Source of the DNA: Syntrophomonadaceae bacterium
GTDB lineage: Bacteria > Bacillota > PH28-bin88
Assembly (NCBI GenBank): GCA_018333865.1
Contig: JAGXSE010000002.1
Location: 1 to 64,000 of the forward strand
Reading direction: 5' to 3'
DNA length: 64,000 nucleotides
Shown here: positions 1 to 7,581 of the stretch, one piece after another
Position numbering within the stretch: the first letter of the stretch is position 1
Layout of the letters: every line of letters begins with the position of its first letter
Notes under the pieces: generated by a model
The model's database searches: none
What the model was told of the DNA's origin: nothing
What the model saw: the letters and a program-made list of their open reading frames with translations, nothing else
Program-made: the position numbers and the translations under genes

Positions 1-1
1 T

Positions 2-142
2 GGCGCCAAAAATTACGCAAAAATTGCCAGTCTTATCTCAACACTGAGAAAGCAGGGCACTAATATGTATGTGACAATTAATGATATTCTTAACGGTATC
101 CTTCCCTCGTTTGATTTTAAACAACCCATTGGCGACGGGTAA
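2..142 (+). mobile_element. C-terminal end of a probable transposase (cut by window start)
   Basis: An open frame enters from the left edge and ends at TAA 140-142, giving 46 residues. The stretch GAKNYAKIASLISTLRKQG is the kind of tail seen in IS66-like DDE transposases, where a Gly-Ala/Ser residue is followed by a helix ending in T(L/C)-x-x-x-G. The frame is too short to assign a family with certainty. Whether the full gene is intact cannot be seen. It lies just upstream of ilvN, where an ilvB gene would normally be expected. Confidence 0.45.
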
Positions 143-182
143 TCGGAACATCAGCAATATTTTCTGCGTTAATCATGATCAC

Positions 183-225
183 AGAACCTTAAGGAGCCTA
201 TGCGCTTTATTTTGGGTTCTTTTTG
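183..225 (+). terminator. Terminator-like hairpin after the transposase tail
   Basis: AGAACC (183-188) can pair with GGTTCT (215-220), and a short T-run follows. The loop is long, about 26 nt. It may end transcription from the element on the left. The rest of 143-417 holds no gene; TATACT at 378-383 is a possible -10 box for ilvN. Confidence 0.4.
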
Positions 226-417
226 TCGTGCCCAAATTTCTTAAATTAATTTGTTAATTTTACTTTGCTGGTGTTTTTACTTTTGGTCATTTAAATCTGA
301 CCCCTGAATAGTTACTGAAGAACAAAAGATGCGCTGGAAATTGGGAACAATGTATGGAACAACTCCAGCTGGCATGGTATACTGGCAACAAAAGATTTCA
401 CCGAGGGAGGTTTTGCC

Positions 418-927
418 GTGCGGTATACCCTTGCCTTGTTAGTGGTAGACAGGCCGACCGTATTGTCCCATGTGGCGGGCTTAATCAGCCGGCGCAGGTT
501 TAACATAAAAAGTATTGCCGCCGGTGCAACGGATGAGCCTGGTGTGACCAGAATTACCCTGGTGGTGGATTGCGGAGAAGAAATGATTGAACAGGTCATG
601 AAACAACTGGCCAAGCTGGTAGATGTGGTCAAGGTAGCGGATTTAACCGCCGTGCCCTCCATCAACCGGGATATGGCCCTCATCAAAGTTAAGGCCCTGC
701 CGGAAAAGCGGACCCAGATCGTGGACATCGTCAATATCTTTAGGGCCAGAATTGTAGATGTGACCAGGGATACCATGGTAATTGAAGCGACCGGCGAGGT
801 GGAAAAGATCGACGCCCTGTGTGAAGTCATGGCTGAGCATGGTATCATCGAGATCGCCAGGACCGGTTTGATTGCGGTATCCCGCGGGCCGGCGCCGCTA
901 AAAGACCTGCCGGTAAAGATAGATTAG
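418..927 (+). CDS. ilvN: Acetolactate synthase small (regulatory) subunit
   Basis: A protein of 169 aa, a normal length for IlvN/IlvH. It is the valine-binding regulatory subunit that activates the IlvB catalytic subunit in branched-chain amino acid synthesis. The N-terminal ACT domain (about residues 3-75) shows the motif DRPTVLSHVAGLISRRRFNI followed by a GVTRITLVVD strand. The second half matches the small-subunit C-terminal domain. The start is GTG, preceded by GAGGGAGG at a good distance. It is an orphan here: no ilvB or ilvC adjoins it. The left neighbour is a transposase tail and a terminator follows immediately. ilvD lies 29 kb away on the other strand. Confidence 0.9.
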   Translation: MRYTLALLVVDRPTVLSHVAGLISRRRFNIKSIAAGATDEPGVTRITLVVDCGEEMIEQVMKQLAKLVDVVKVADLTAVPSINRDMALIKVKALPEKRTQIVDIVNIFRARIVDVTRDTMVIEATGEVEKIDALCEVMAEHGIIEIARTGLIAVSRGPAPLKDLPVKID

Positions 928-934
928 ACATTTT

Positions 935-957
935 CCTCCCTACCGGGAGGTTTTTTT
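935..957 (+). terminator. Rho-independent terminator of ilvN
   Basis: CCTCCC (935-940) pairs with GGGAGG (945-950) around a TACC loop and is followed by seven T residues. It lies eight bases after the ilvN stop. Confidence 0.85.
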
Positions 958-997
958 GTAATTGCACCTGTTTTAAGAAGGGAAATTTTATATTTTT

Positions 998-1004
998 TGT
1001 CGAA
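998..1004 (+). promoter_or_regulatory. Candidate Spo0A box (TGTCGAA)
   Basis: The heptamer TGTCGAA sits in an AT-rich context (TTTTTTGTCGAAAAATAA), which matches the Spo0A recognition core 5'-TGTCGAA. It lies about 160 bp upstream of the membrane protein-agrB-agrD genes. One 7-mer can occur by chance, so this is a hypothesis supported only by its position and AT-rich flanks. The same heptamer occurs upstream of the chemotaxis receptor at 5498. Confidence 0.4.
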
Positions 1005-1161
1005 AAATAAAGGGTATTTTTGGCATTTGCCGAACTAGCTATGTTAATCTGCCAAAAAATTCCCGCAGGTCTGGCCTTTGCGGCTTTTGCCCCGGCTGTT
1101 TGCGGGTGGCGGCGGGTCAAAGAACACGTTCTATTCGTAGCATTTGGAAGGAGTTATGGTC

Positions 1162-1638
1162 ATGGTTCAAAAGCTCTCTTTTATTTCTTTGATTTTTCAT
1201 GCTATTCCCGAAGGCATTGCTTTAACTGCCCTAGTTTGGTCATTTTTAAAGCTGCCTTTTCAATGGAAAAGTATTGTTTTTATCGGTTTTCTTCATGGAA
1301 TAATAAGTTATTTTGTCAGGCTTTTACCTGTATCGTTTGGCATTCATACTGCTCTATTAATATTTGGATTAACGATATTAATTTGTGTTTGGTCAAAAAC
1401 ATATTTTTCCACAACTCTTTTTCGTGTTGTCTTTGCAGTTTTCATCCTAGCCTTGGGCGAAGTAGTTATAGGCGGAAGCCTATTAGCGATTTTTAATATA
1501 AGTTGGGATGAACTGCAAAATAGCCAATGGATTCGGGTTTTGCTTGGAACTCCTAACACTTTCTTTATCCTGGTAATTGCGCTTTCTTTGAATCAAAAAA
1601 CCAAAGCGATACATACTGAAAGAATAAAAAATATATAA
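1162..1638 (+). CDS. Small polytopic membrane protein of the agr-like locus
   Basis: A protein of 158 aa dominated by hydrophobic segments, about five predicted membrane helices (for example SIVFIGFLHGIISYFV and FRVVFAVFILALGEVVIGG), with a short basic tail. AAGGAG at 1148-1153 is 8 nt from ATG 1162, which makes this start better than the TTG at 1144. I do not recognise a named family. It resembles the membrane sensor half of AgrC-type histidine kinases, but the kinase half is absent. The gene is clearly more AT-rich than its neighbours, which may point to transfer. It ends 20 bp before agrB and is probably co-transcribed with it. Confidence 0.6.
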   Translation: MVQKLSFISLIFHAIPEGIALTALVWSFLKLPFQWKSIVFIGFLHGIISYFVRLLPVSFGIHTALLIFGLTILICVWSKTYFSTTLFRVVFAVFILALGEVVIGGSLLAIFNISWDELQNSQWIRVLLGTPNTFFILVIALSLNQKTKAIHTERIKNI

Positions 1639-1658
1639 ATCGTTGGGAGTTTAATGGG

Positions 1659-2282
1659 ATGCAAGGCTTTTTGGATCATTGTGTTGTTTATTTAACTAAG
1701 GAAGCGAACTTGAAAACTGAACAACAAGAAATCGTTCGTTTCGGTTTGGAATGTACGGCTTCGGCAATATTAAGTACAGGCGTTGCACTTGGGCTTGGTG
1801 GTATACTAGACCAGTTTCCCGAAACCCTGACGGCCTTGCTTATTTTTGCTCTTCTTCGCCGCTTTTCTGGCGGCTCCCATTGCACCGCGCCCGGCAGGTG
1901 CGCGCTTTTCACAGCACTGATACTGGCCTTGATTGCTGGACAAGCCCGCTGGCTTTTCGGGGTAGGATTCCAGCATCACTACCTGGCGATAACAGCCGTA
2001 ACCTTGATGGCCGTGGTGATCCATTGCCGGTGGGCGCCGGCGGACTGCCCGGCCCACCCCATCGCTAAACCGGTGCGGCGCCAGAGATTGAAAAGGTTAT
2101 CCCTGGCAGCGATCGCTGTCCTGGCAAGTTTTCTTTTCCTGATCATATATCTGGGGAACGGCCTTTATGCCGGTGTCGGCTGGATAAGTTTGTTATGGCA
2201 CTCGCTGGGCGTCACGCCCTGGGGAAATAAAGCTGTGGCCGGGGCCGACCAGCTCCTGGCCGCGGCGGGAATAAGGAGGTGA
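1659..2282 (+). CDS. agrB: AgrB-like processing/export membrane endopeptidase
   Basis: A protein of 207 aa with several membrane helices. AgrB proteins cleave the AgrD precursor and help form the cyclic autoinducer. The diagnostic segment RRFSGGSHCTAPGRC contains the catalytic His74 and Cys81, seven residues apart as in AgrB. The later region DCPAHPIAKPVRRQRLKR matches the basic AgrB loop. The stop codon (2280-2282) overlaps the ribosome-binding site of the peptide gene that follows. No AgrC or AgrA lies in the window. A GGDEF/HD-GYP protein follows instead. Confidence 0.88.
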   Translation: MQGFLDHCVVYLTKEANLKTEQQEIVRFGLECTASAILSTGVALGLGGILDQFPETLTALLIFALLRRFSGGSHCTAPGRCALFTALILALIAGQARWLFGVGFQHHYLAITAVTLMAVVIHCRWAPADCPAHPIAKPVRRQRLKRLSLAAIAVLASFLFLIIYLGNGLYAGVGWISLLWHSLGVTPWGNKAVAGADQLLAAAGIRR

Positions 2283-2289
2283 CAAGGTA

Positions 2290-2421
2290 ATGAAAAGATG
2301 GAAAATGGTGCTGCTGGGGAGTCTGGTAACTCTCCTGTCCTGGCTGGCCAGCGCAAATGCAGCTTCAGCATCTACTGTAGTATGGTACCAGCCCGAAGTG
2401 CCCGCAGCGCTGCGCAGGTAA
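2290..2421 (+). CDS. agrD: AgrD-like cyclic lactone autoinducer precursor (serine type)
   Basis: A 43-residue precursor beginning MKRWKMVLLGSLVTLLSW, with AAGGAGG (2273-2279) overlapping the AgrB stop. It has a basic, hydrophobic N-terminal helix of the kind that holds AgrD at the membrane. Next comes the core ASTVVWYQPEVPAALRR, whose YQPEVP-x-x-L tail is the conserved AgrD C-terminus recognised by AgrB. The residue that would close the ring is Ser28, not Cys, so a lactone rather than a thiolactone is predicted. The ring would be Ser-Thr-Val-Val-Trp or one residue longer. Assignment rests on the tail motif and on tight linkage to agrB. Confidence 0.85.
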   Translation: MKRWKMVLLGSLVTLLSWLASANAASASTVVWYQPEVPAALRR

Positions 2422-2430
2422 CAATTTTCC

Positions 2431-2467
2431 GGGGCAAAGGGGAGGGTTTGCTTCCTCTTTGCTCCCC
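2431..2467 (+). other. Hairpin between agrD and the GGDEF/HD-GYP gene
   Basis: GGGGCAAAG (2431-2439) pairs with CTTTGCTCCCC (2457-2467) with one bulge. There is no T-run, so it may be an mRNA processing, stability or attenuation element that separates peptide expression from the downstream gene. Confidence 0.4.
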
Positions 2468-2483
2468 CAAACGAGGAGTTCTG

Positions 2484-4181
2484 ATGAATCAAAAAGAGAA
2501 AAAGCGGCGAGAGAAAATAGCCGAATATGTAGCTGTGACCCACATCAGCGGCTTTCTCATCGGGGCGATGGCCATCATCAAAACACTAAACCTGAACCTG
2601 GATGAAAGCCTGCGTCCGGTATTTCCGGCCGGGCTTCTGGTGGCGCTTTTATTGTACCTGGCAGCAAGAGGCGCATTGGCCTACCTGGCTAAAAACGAGC
2701 GGGTTAAGGGGGTTATTTTGGGGATTCCCGCCGGACTCCACCTGGGGGCAGTTGGCATCCTGGTCGCCGTAGTTACTCTGGTGCTCTGGTTTTCCGGCCA
2801 GGGACAAAGCCAGGTCAAGGTGCTCTACACCATCCCCATTATCCTGGCGGCAGTTAACCACGGTAAGATCCCCGGCCTGGCTGCCGCGGCGGCGGCCAGC
2901 CTGGTGATGATTGCCGTAACCTTGAGCGGCGGGCCGGTTAACCTGGAGCCAGACCTGGTGTTTGCCGGTGTCTTTATCCTGTTGGCCTGGCTGATCGGCG
3001 GCCTGCGGGATGTGGAGAATGAGGCCAGGGAGCATCTGGTCGATATGGTAAATACAGACGATATTACTGGGCTAATTAACCACCGCCATTTTCAAGAGCG
3101 CCTCGATGCCCTGCTTGCCGGCGCCCGCCCCTCGGGTTTTGCATTCACCTTAATTGTTTTTGATATCGACTATTTCAAGCACTATAACAACACCTTCGGC
3201 CACCGGCAGGGCGACCAGGTGCTGGTTGAAATCGGCGGCCTGTTGAAAGAGATGATTCCCGTTCCCGGATTTGCCGCCCGGCTGGGCCATGATGAATTTG
3301 CGGTGGTGCTTCCCGGGATCTCCTTACAGGAAGCTACCGCCTTTAGCGAAAAGCTGCGGGCTCAAATAAATGGCCAGGAGTTCTTTGGCGGGCAGGTGCA
3401 GCCTGGCGGTAGGATTACCGTATCAATTGGCGTGACGGCCTATCCCGATCATGGATCAAACAAGCAGGACCTTGTCCGCGCAGCTTTCGAAGCGCTGGAA
3501 AAAGCAAAGGTTACCAATAAGAACCGCGTGGAAGTATATTTTTCCGTTTTCGAGGACTTGAAAAAGAGCATGAATGAATCCGAGCGGGATCTCCTGAGCT
3601 CGGTCCGGACCCTGCTTGGGGTCATCAATGCCAAGGACAAATATACCTACGGCCACTCCGAACGGGTGGTCCAGCTTTGCCGTCTGTTGGCCCGCCGGGC
3701 GGGAATGAATGAAAAAGAAGAACGAATGCTAGCCTATGCCGCTTTTTTGCACGACATCGGCAAGATCGAGGTTCCCCGGGAAGTGCTTAATAAAGTGGAA
3801 CCTCTTTTGCCGGAAGAATGGGAAACGCTGAAAATGCACCCTCTTTGGGGAATTGACATCATCAGGCCGGCTGTTTCTTTGCAGGAAGCCATTCCCGTTA
3901 TTAAACACCATCATGAGAATTATAACGGCACCGGTTACCCGGAAGGCATATCCGGCAAGGATATTCCTTATGGGGCAAGGGTTTTGCGGATCATCGATTC
4001 CTTCGACGCGATGACCACCCATCGTCCATACCGCCGGGGGATCAGCCTGCCGGAGGCACTTCAGGAGTTGGCAAAAGGTTCCGGCAGCCTTTATGACCCA
4101 GAGCTGGTAAAAGGGTTCGTTATCTGCATGGAAGAGTTAAAGGAGAGCCGGGAAATAAGTTCAAAACGGCTAAACATATAA
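2484..4181 (+). CDS. Membrane GGDEF plus HD-GYP c-di-GMP turnover protein
   Basis: A protein of 565 aa. Residues 20-175 hold five or six membrane helices. Residues about 190-340 form a GGDEF domain whose active-site motif reads GHDEF (268-272), with His at the second Gly, and there is no RxxD inhibitory site. Residues about 365-545 form an HD-GYP phosphodiesterase with HDIGK and the GTGYP motif, so c-di-GMP hydrolysis is likely while cyclase activity is doubtful. The GGDEF domain may instead sense GTP. ATG 2484 follows GAGGAG; a longer frame upstream overlaps agrD and is unlikely to be translated. Its place directly after agrBD suggests a link between peptide signalling and c-di-GMP (inference). 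Confidence 0.85.
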   Translation: MNQKEKKRREKIAEYVAVTHISGFLIGAMAIIKTLNLNLDESLRPVFPAGLLVALLLYLAARGALAYLAKNERVKGVILGIPAGLHLGAVGILVAVVTLVLWFSGQGQSQVKVLYTIPIILAAVNHGKIPGLAAAAAASLVMIAVTLSGGPVNLEPDLVFAGVFILLAWLIGGLRDVENEAREHLVDMVNTDDITGLINHRHFQERLDALLAGARPSGFAFTLIVFDIDYFKHYNNTFGHRQGDQVLVEIGGLLKEMIPVPGFAARLGHDEFAVVLPGISLQEATAFSEKLRAQINGQEFFGGQVQPGGRITVSIGVTAYPDHGSNKQDLVRAAFEALEKAKVTNKNRVEVYFSVFEDLKKSMNESERDLLSSVRTLLGVINAKDKYTYGHSERVVQLCRLLARRAGMNEKEERMLAYAAFLHDIGKIEVPREVLNKVEPLLPEEWETLKMHPLWGIDIIRPAVSLQEAIPVIKHHHENYNGTGYPEGISGKDIPYGARVLRIIDSFDAMTTHRPYRRGISLPEALQELAKGSGSLYDPELVKGFVICMEELKESREISSKRLNI

Positions 4182-4212
4182 GCGGGAGGTTAGTCGTTTT
4201 TATCACTCAGTC

Positions 4213-4431
4213 CTAAGTGCTGCGCCCGGCTGGCAAGGCGATCCGTTCCTGCAGCAGATCGCTTTGCATGCGGAAGTACTCCTCCCGGCTGATATCCCCC
4301 CGGGCATAACGCTCCTTTAATATTCCCAGGGGATCCAGCCTGCGCTCCAGTTCGGCATTCATTGCCCGTAATCTTTTTATATGCATCCACATATAACCAA
4401 TTATGCCAAGCAATATAAGTGAATAAAGCAT
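4213..4431 (-). CDS. Small membrane-anchored SHOCT-type protein
   Basis: A protein of 72 aa. One N-terminal membrane helix (MLYSLILLGIIGYMWMHI) is followed by a short coiled segment. It ends with the SHOCT-like motif LGILKERYARGDISREEYFRM, a short domain often found at the ends of membrane or oligomerising proteins. AAGGTGG precedes the ATG. It converges on the GGDEF/HD-GYP gene with a 31-bp gap. Its function is unknown. Confidence 0.7.
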   Translation of the reverse strand: MLYSLILLGIIGYMWMHIKRLRAMNAELERRLDPLGILKERYARGDISREEYFRMQSDLLQERIALPAGRST

Positions 4432-4521
4432 TGTGACACCACCTTGAGGTAAGGTTGTTCAGGTTTCACTGGGATAATTCAACTTGAAACCTTTTTTTCC
4501 TTCCCCGGTGTTTCAACTTTC

Positions 4522-4622
4522 GGGGACATTCCCTTATTCGGGGACATTCCTGTCCCGTTCAAGAAGCAAGAAGCAAGAGGCAGGAAGCAGGATGGAAGAC
4601 AGGAGAACCGTCCCCCTGTCTT
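4522..4622. repeat. REP-like repeats (GGGGACATTCC pair and GAACCGTCCCC palindrome)
   Basis: GGGGACATTCC occurs at 4522-4532 and again at 4540-4550. A palindromic element at 4597-4622 has arms AGACAGG and CCTGTCT around GAGAACCGTCCC, and its 3' end touches the stop codon of the minus-strand gene. The core is the reverse complement of the GGGACGGTTCT family found throughout this window. A purine-rich AGAAGCAAG run lies between. No gene is seen in 4432-4621. Confidence 0.7.
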
Positions 4623-5332
4623 TATTTGGCTACCTCCGGCAAAGGCTGTTGCTCTCCCAGCTTTTCCCGGTTTAAGCCGGGCTCATCACCCTTGCTGGGA
4701 CGGGCGCAGAAGTATTCATCGAACATTTCCTGGCTGCCGCGCCACAATTTTAAAGTGTAAAGGTAATAGGTAGCCCCTGGAAAGTAGTTCAAGACGTTTT
4801 CCAGGCAGATGCTAAGCCCCAGGGATCGCATCTGGTCAATCTTTTTGAAGACGTGCTCTTTCATTTGCTCGTGGGAGCGGCCCCGGTTTGAGCCAGGAAT
4901 TAAAGCCGGCCCCCGCTGAAAGCGCTCTGCCTGCTCTCCATGCCGCTCCAGGCTGTGGAGGCAGGATTTCATCTCCCGCACTTCCTGGCGGATTTCTGCT
5001 AGTTCGTCCTGCACAGAATAAAGGGCCAGCTCGGTTATTTTATATACCGTGTCTACCGTCTGTTGGATAGCCAGTTTGTAGTTTTGATACTCTGTTTCCA
5101 GGCGTTCAAGCAAAAGCTGCTTGATGGTTGGGGTGTCCTGCAGCATCTGCAGCAGTTCCTCCACTGTAAAAGACACTGGCCGTGAGCTCTTTGAATATTC
5201 TTTGCCCAAGAAATCAGCAGGCATTCTTAGCTTGCCAACCTTGCCGGTCCGGCTGGCCCGATGTTTCGCCCCCTGAGCCGCCCTCGCCTTTTCTCGCCGA
5301 TCCTGCTCAAATAATCCGGATATCTCATCCAA
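4622..5332 (-). CDS. Hypothetical coiled-coil protein
   Basis: A protein of 236 aa from a TTG start preceded by GAGAGGGA. It is basic at the N-terminus (MDEISGLFEQDRREKARAAQ). A central segment (about 55-130) is rich in L, E and Q with coiled-coil character (ELLQMLQDTPTIKQLLLERLE, SVQDELAEIRQEVREMKSCL). It ends with a globular part containing MRSLGLSICLENVLNYFPGA. There is no signal peptide or membrane helix. I do not recognise the family; the region around residues 55-75 could be a DNA-binding or oligomerisation helix pair. It stands alone, divergent from the chemotaxis receptor. Confidence 0.65.
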   Translation of the reverse strand: MDEISGLFEQDRREKARAAQGAKHRASRTGKVGKLRMPADFLGKEYSKSSRPVSFTVEELLQMLQDTPTIKQLLLERLETEYQNYKLAIQQTVDTVYKITELALYSVQDELAEIRQEVREMKSCLHSLERHGEQAERFQRGPALIPGSNRGRSHEQMKEHVFKKIDQMRSLGLSICLENVLNYFPGATYYLYTLKLWRGSQEMFDEYFCARPSKGDEPGLNREKLGEQQPLPEVAK

Positions 5333-5497
5333 CGTTGATCCCTCTCTCTTAAAGTCATAGATAATTTGCGTCGGGCAGAATTTTAAAATATTGTATTAAA
5401 ACAGAACATCATTCTTCATATTGCCATTAAACCTTGAAAAATATACCTGCTGGTCGCAGGTTCCAATAGCAAAATTAGGAAGGAAAAGCGATTTTGA

Positions 5498-5504
5498 TGT
5501 CGAA
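5498..5504 (+). promoter_or_regulatory. Candidate Spo0A box upstream of the chemotaxis receptor
   Basis: TGTCGAA lies 60 bp before the receptor start. An upstream CCTGC/GCAGG hairpin sits at 5446-5460. The surrounding 230-bp intergenic stretch contains no other recognised element. Support is limited to the 7-mer match and its position. Confidence 0.35.
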
Positions 5505-5563
5505 TTGTAGTTTCAATCTATTTTACCCAAAGACCGGAAAAAACGAGTTTAGGGGGGCGAGCC

Positions 5564-7279
5564 ATGAAAAAGTTATACCAACTGTTTGATTTCAGACACT
5601 GGAGCATCCGCTACAAGCTTCTGGCCTCTTTCTTGATAATTATTCTGGTATTTGCCGCTGCAGTCTTGATATCTTATCTGCAAATTGCCGCAATTTTCGG
5701 CAAAGTGAAAGAAATGGAGCAGGCTAATGCGAGCCTGATCAAGGTGCATAAGATTAATGATGCGGGCCGGGACCTTTATATCCATGTGGCAGATATAATT
5801 ATCGGTGGTACGGAAGCTGATATTGATAAATACAATCAAACGAGCCGCCAGCTGAACGAATTGACTGCAGAACTGAAGACAGACCTCGCCAATACCCGGG
5901 AAGTGCAGTTATTAGAGGCGATTGCCAAGCAGCAGATCCGGATGGAAAGCGGCTTTAAAGGAGTGGTTGCCGCTTGGCGGCTGAGGGACCAGGAGGGCAT
6001 GCGCCGCTGGAATATTGAAATGACAACCGTGAGAAACAATATTATCAATTTGACAAGCCAGCTGACGCAAGAAATCCAGGCCATCCAGGCTAATGCTGCC
6101 AGAGATTTGCAGCGGCATCTGGATCATATCGTACAGCAGATGATGATAGCCATTCTTGCCGCGCTGGTGCTGGCTATCGCAACCGCTTTGGTGAGCGGCC
6201 ATTTCATGCGGACACCTGTGGCAAAACTGGCGGCCTACAGCCGTCAAATTGCTGCCGGCAACCTGATTGGCGAACCCCTCTACCATAAGGACAAAGATGA
6301 AATCGGCCAGCTGGTGCAGGCCTTCAATGAGATGCGCAATTCCTTGCGGGGGTTGATTCACTCTGGCATCGAGACCTCCCAGCAGGTAGCGGCTGCCAGC
6401 CAGGAATTGGCTGCATCTGCCGGGCAGATGGAGGAGGCCGCAGGCCAGGTGGCCGAAAGTGTGCAGGAAATTGCCCGGGGTGCGCAGGAACAGGCTGTCA
6501 ACGCCCAGTCGGTGGCCCAGGCGACGGAAAGACTGCTGCAAAAAGTAAGGGCCGTCCATGCCGGCTCAGAGGAGATGAATGCCGGAGCAGACACCGTATA
6601 TAAAGTTACTGTAGCCGGGAATGAGACGATCCGCGCCGCAGAAACCCAGATGAGTGCGATCAGCAATCAGGTGAGCTCGATCTCGGTCTTAGTTGAAAAC
6701 CTGGGACGCCGGACCAGGGATGTGGAAGAAATTGTCGAGCTGATCACCGGTGTTGCAGACCAGACCAATCTCTTGGCGTTAAATGCAGCCATCGAGGCGG
6801 CCAGGGCCGGCGAGCACGGGCGGGGATTTGCCGTAGTGGCCGAGGAAGTGCGCAAACTGGCTGAGCAATCAGCCCAGGCTGCTGGCCGGATTATTGACAC
6901 CATTAAGGAAATCCGGATCGAGACCGCTAAGGCGATGCAGGCCATGCAGGAGGGCACTAAAGAAGTAGAACAGGGGAGTGAACTGCTCAGGAAAACCAGC
7001 GGCGCTTTTGCCCAGATTCGCGAAAGTATGGGGCATTTAGGTGAAGGCGCCCAAAAATTAGTCGGTCTGGCCAGAGAAATGGAGTTAACCAGCCACGAAG
7101 TTGGCGGCCAGGTGCAAAACATAGCGGCTGTGACAGAAGAAGCCACGGCAGGCACCGAGGAAGTTTCCGCCGCAGTGGAAGAGCAGCGGCAGCTGGTGAA
7201 AGAAATAGCGGCTTCAGCGGCAAAGCTGTCTGAAATGGCCGAAGAAACAGTCAGGGTTTCTGGCAAATTTCAGATTTAA
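5564..7279 (+). CDS. Methyl-accepting chemotaxis protein
   Basis: A protein of 571 aa. A first membrane helix (about 20-42) is followed by a four-helix-bundle sensor of roughly 145 residues and a second helix ([18 protein letters not shown]). A HAMP domain starts at [20 protein letters not shown], and a cytoplasmic signalling domain carries the hairpin-tip sequence [19 protein letters not shown]. It signals through CheA/CheW to flagellar motors. There is no C-terminal CheR-binding pentapeptide. ATG 5564 follows GGGGGGCGAG. No other chemotaxis genes are adjacent, so it is a stand-alone receptor whose ligand is unknown. Confidence 0.93.
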   Translation: MKKLYQLFDFRHWSIRYKLLASFLIIILVFAAAVLISYLQIAAIFGKVKEMEQANASLIKVHKINDAGRDLYIHVADIIIGGTEADIDKYNQTSRQLNELTAELKTDLANTREVQLLEAIAKQQIRMESGFKGVVAAWRLRDQEGMRRWNIEMTTVRNNIINLTSQLTQEIQAIQANAARDLQRHLDHIVQQMMIAILAALVLAIATALVSGHFMRTPVAKLAAYSRQIAAGNLIGEPLYHKDKDEIGQLVQAFNEMRNSLRGLIHSGIETSQQVAAASQELAASAGQMEEAAGQVAESVQEIARGAQEQAVNAQSVAQATERLLQKVRAVHAGSEEMNAGADTVYKVTVAGNETIRAAETQMSAISNQVSSISVLVENLGRRTRDVEEIVELITGVADQTNLLALNAAIEAARAGEHGRGFAVVAEEVRKLAEQSAQAAGRIIDTIKEIRIETAKAMQAMQEGTKEVEQGSELLRKTSGAFAQIRESMGHLGEGAQKLVGLAREMELTSHEVGGQVQNIAAVTEEATAGTEEVSAAVEEQRQLVKEIAASAAKLSEMAEETVRVSGKFQI

Positions 7280-7350
7280 AGCCAACTTTACCCCGGCAGC
7301 AAGGGTATGATATAATCATAAGCACAGCTATTTGGAAAAGGGGGAAGGAT

Positions 7351-7503
7351 ATGTCCGGAAAGATTGTACATATCAAGACCATCGTCAAACCCGATTTAAA
7401 AACTACCCTGGCTACAGGGGGCTGCGGTTCTTGCCAGACGTCTTGCCAGTCAGCGTGTAAAACCTCCTGTACTGTGGGCAACCAGGTTTGCGAAAAGAAA
7501 TAA
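7351..7503 (+). CDS. scfA: SCIFF peptide (six cysteines in forty-five), RiPP precursor
   Basis: A 50-residue peptide beginning MSGKIVHIKTIVKPDLKTTL. Its six cysteines are at 25, 28, 32, 36, 40 and 47. This matches the SCIFF family, a ribosomal peptide nearly universal in Clostridia. The adjacent radical-SAM enzyme installs a thioether crosslink. GGGGAAGG precedes the ATG, and TATAAT at about 7309 is a likely -10 box. It lies 78 bp before the maturase start. Confidence 0.95.
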   Translation: MSGKIVHIKTIVKPDLKTTLATGGCGSCQTSCQSACKTSCTVGNQVCEKK

Positions 7504-7581
7504 TAAGCCAAAGCCGGGAGCGGCCTGCACATGGGGCAGGCCGTTTCAGCTCTTGTGATCAAGATGCAAGGAGGTAGTGGG

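Noticed and set aside
5333-5563. c-di-GMP riboswitch upstream of the chemotaxis receptor
   Set aside because: The GEMM consensus helices and tetraloop receptor are not present; only a short CCTGC/GCAGG hairpin is seen.
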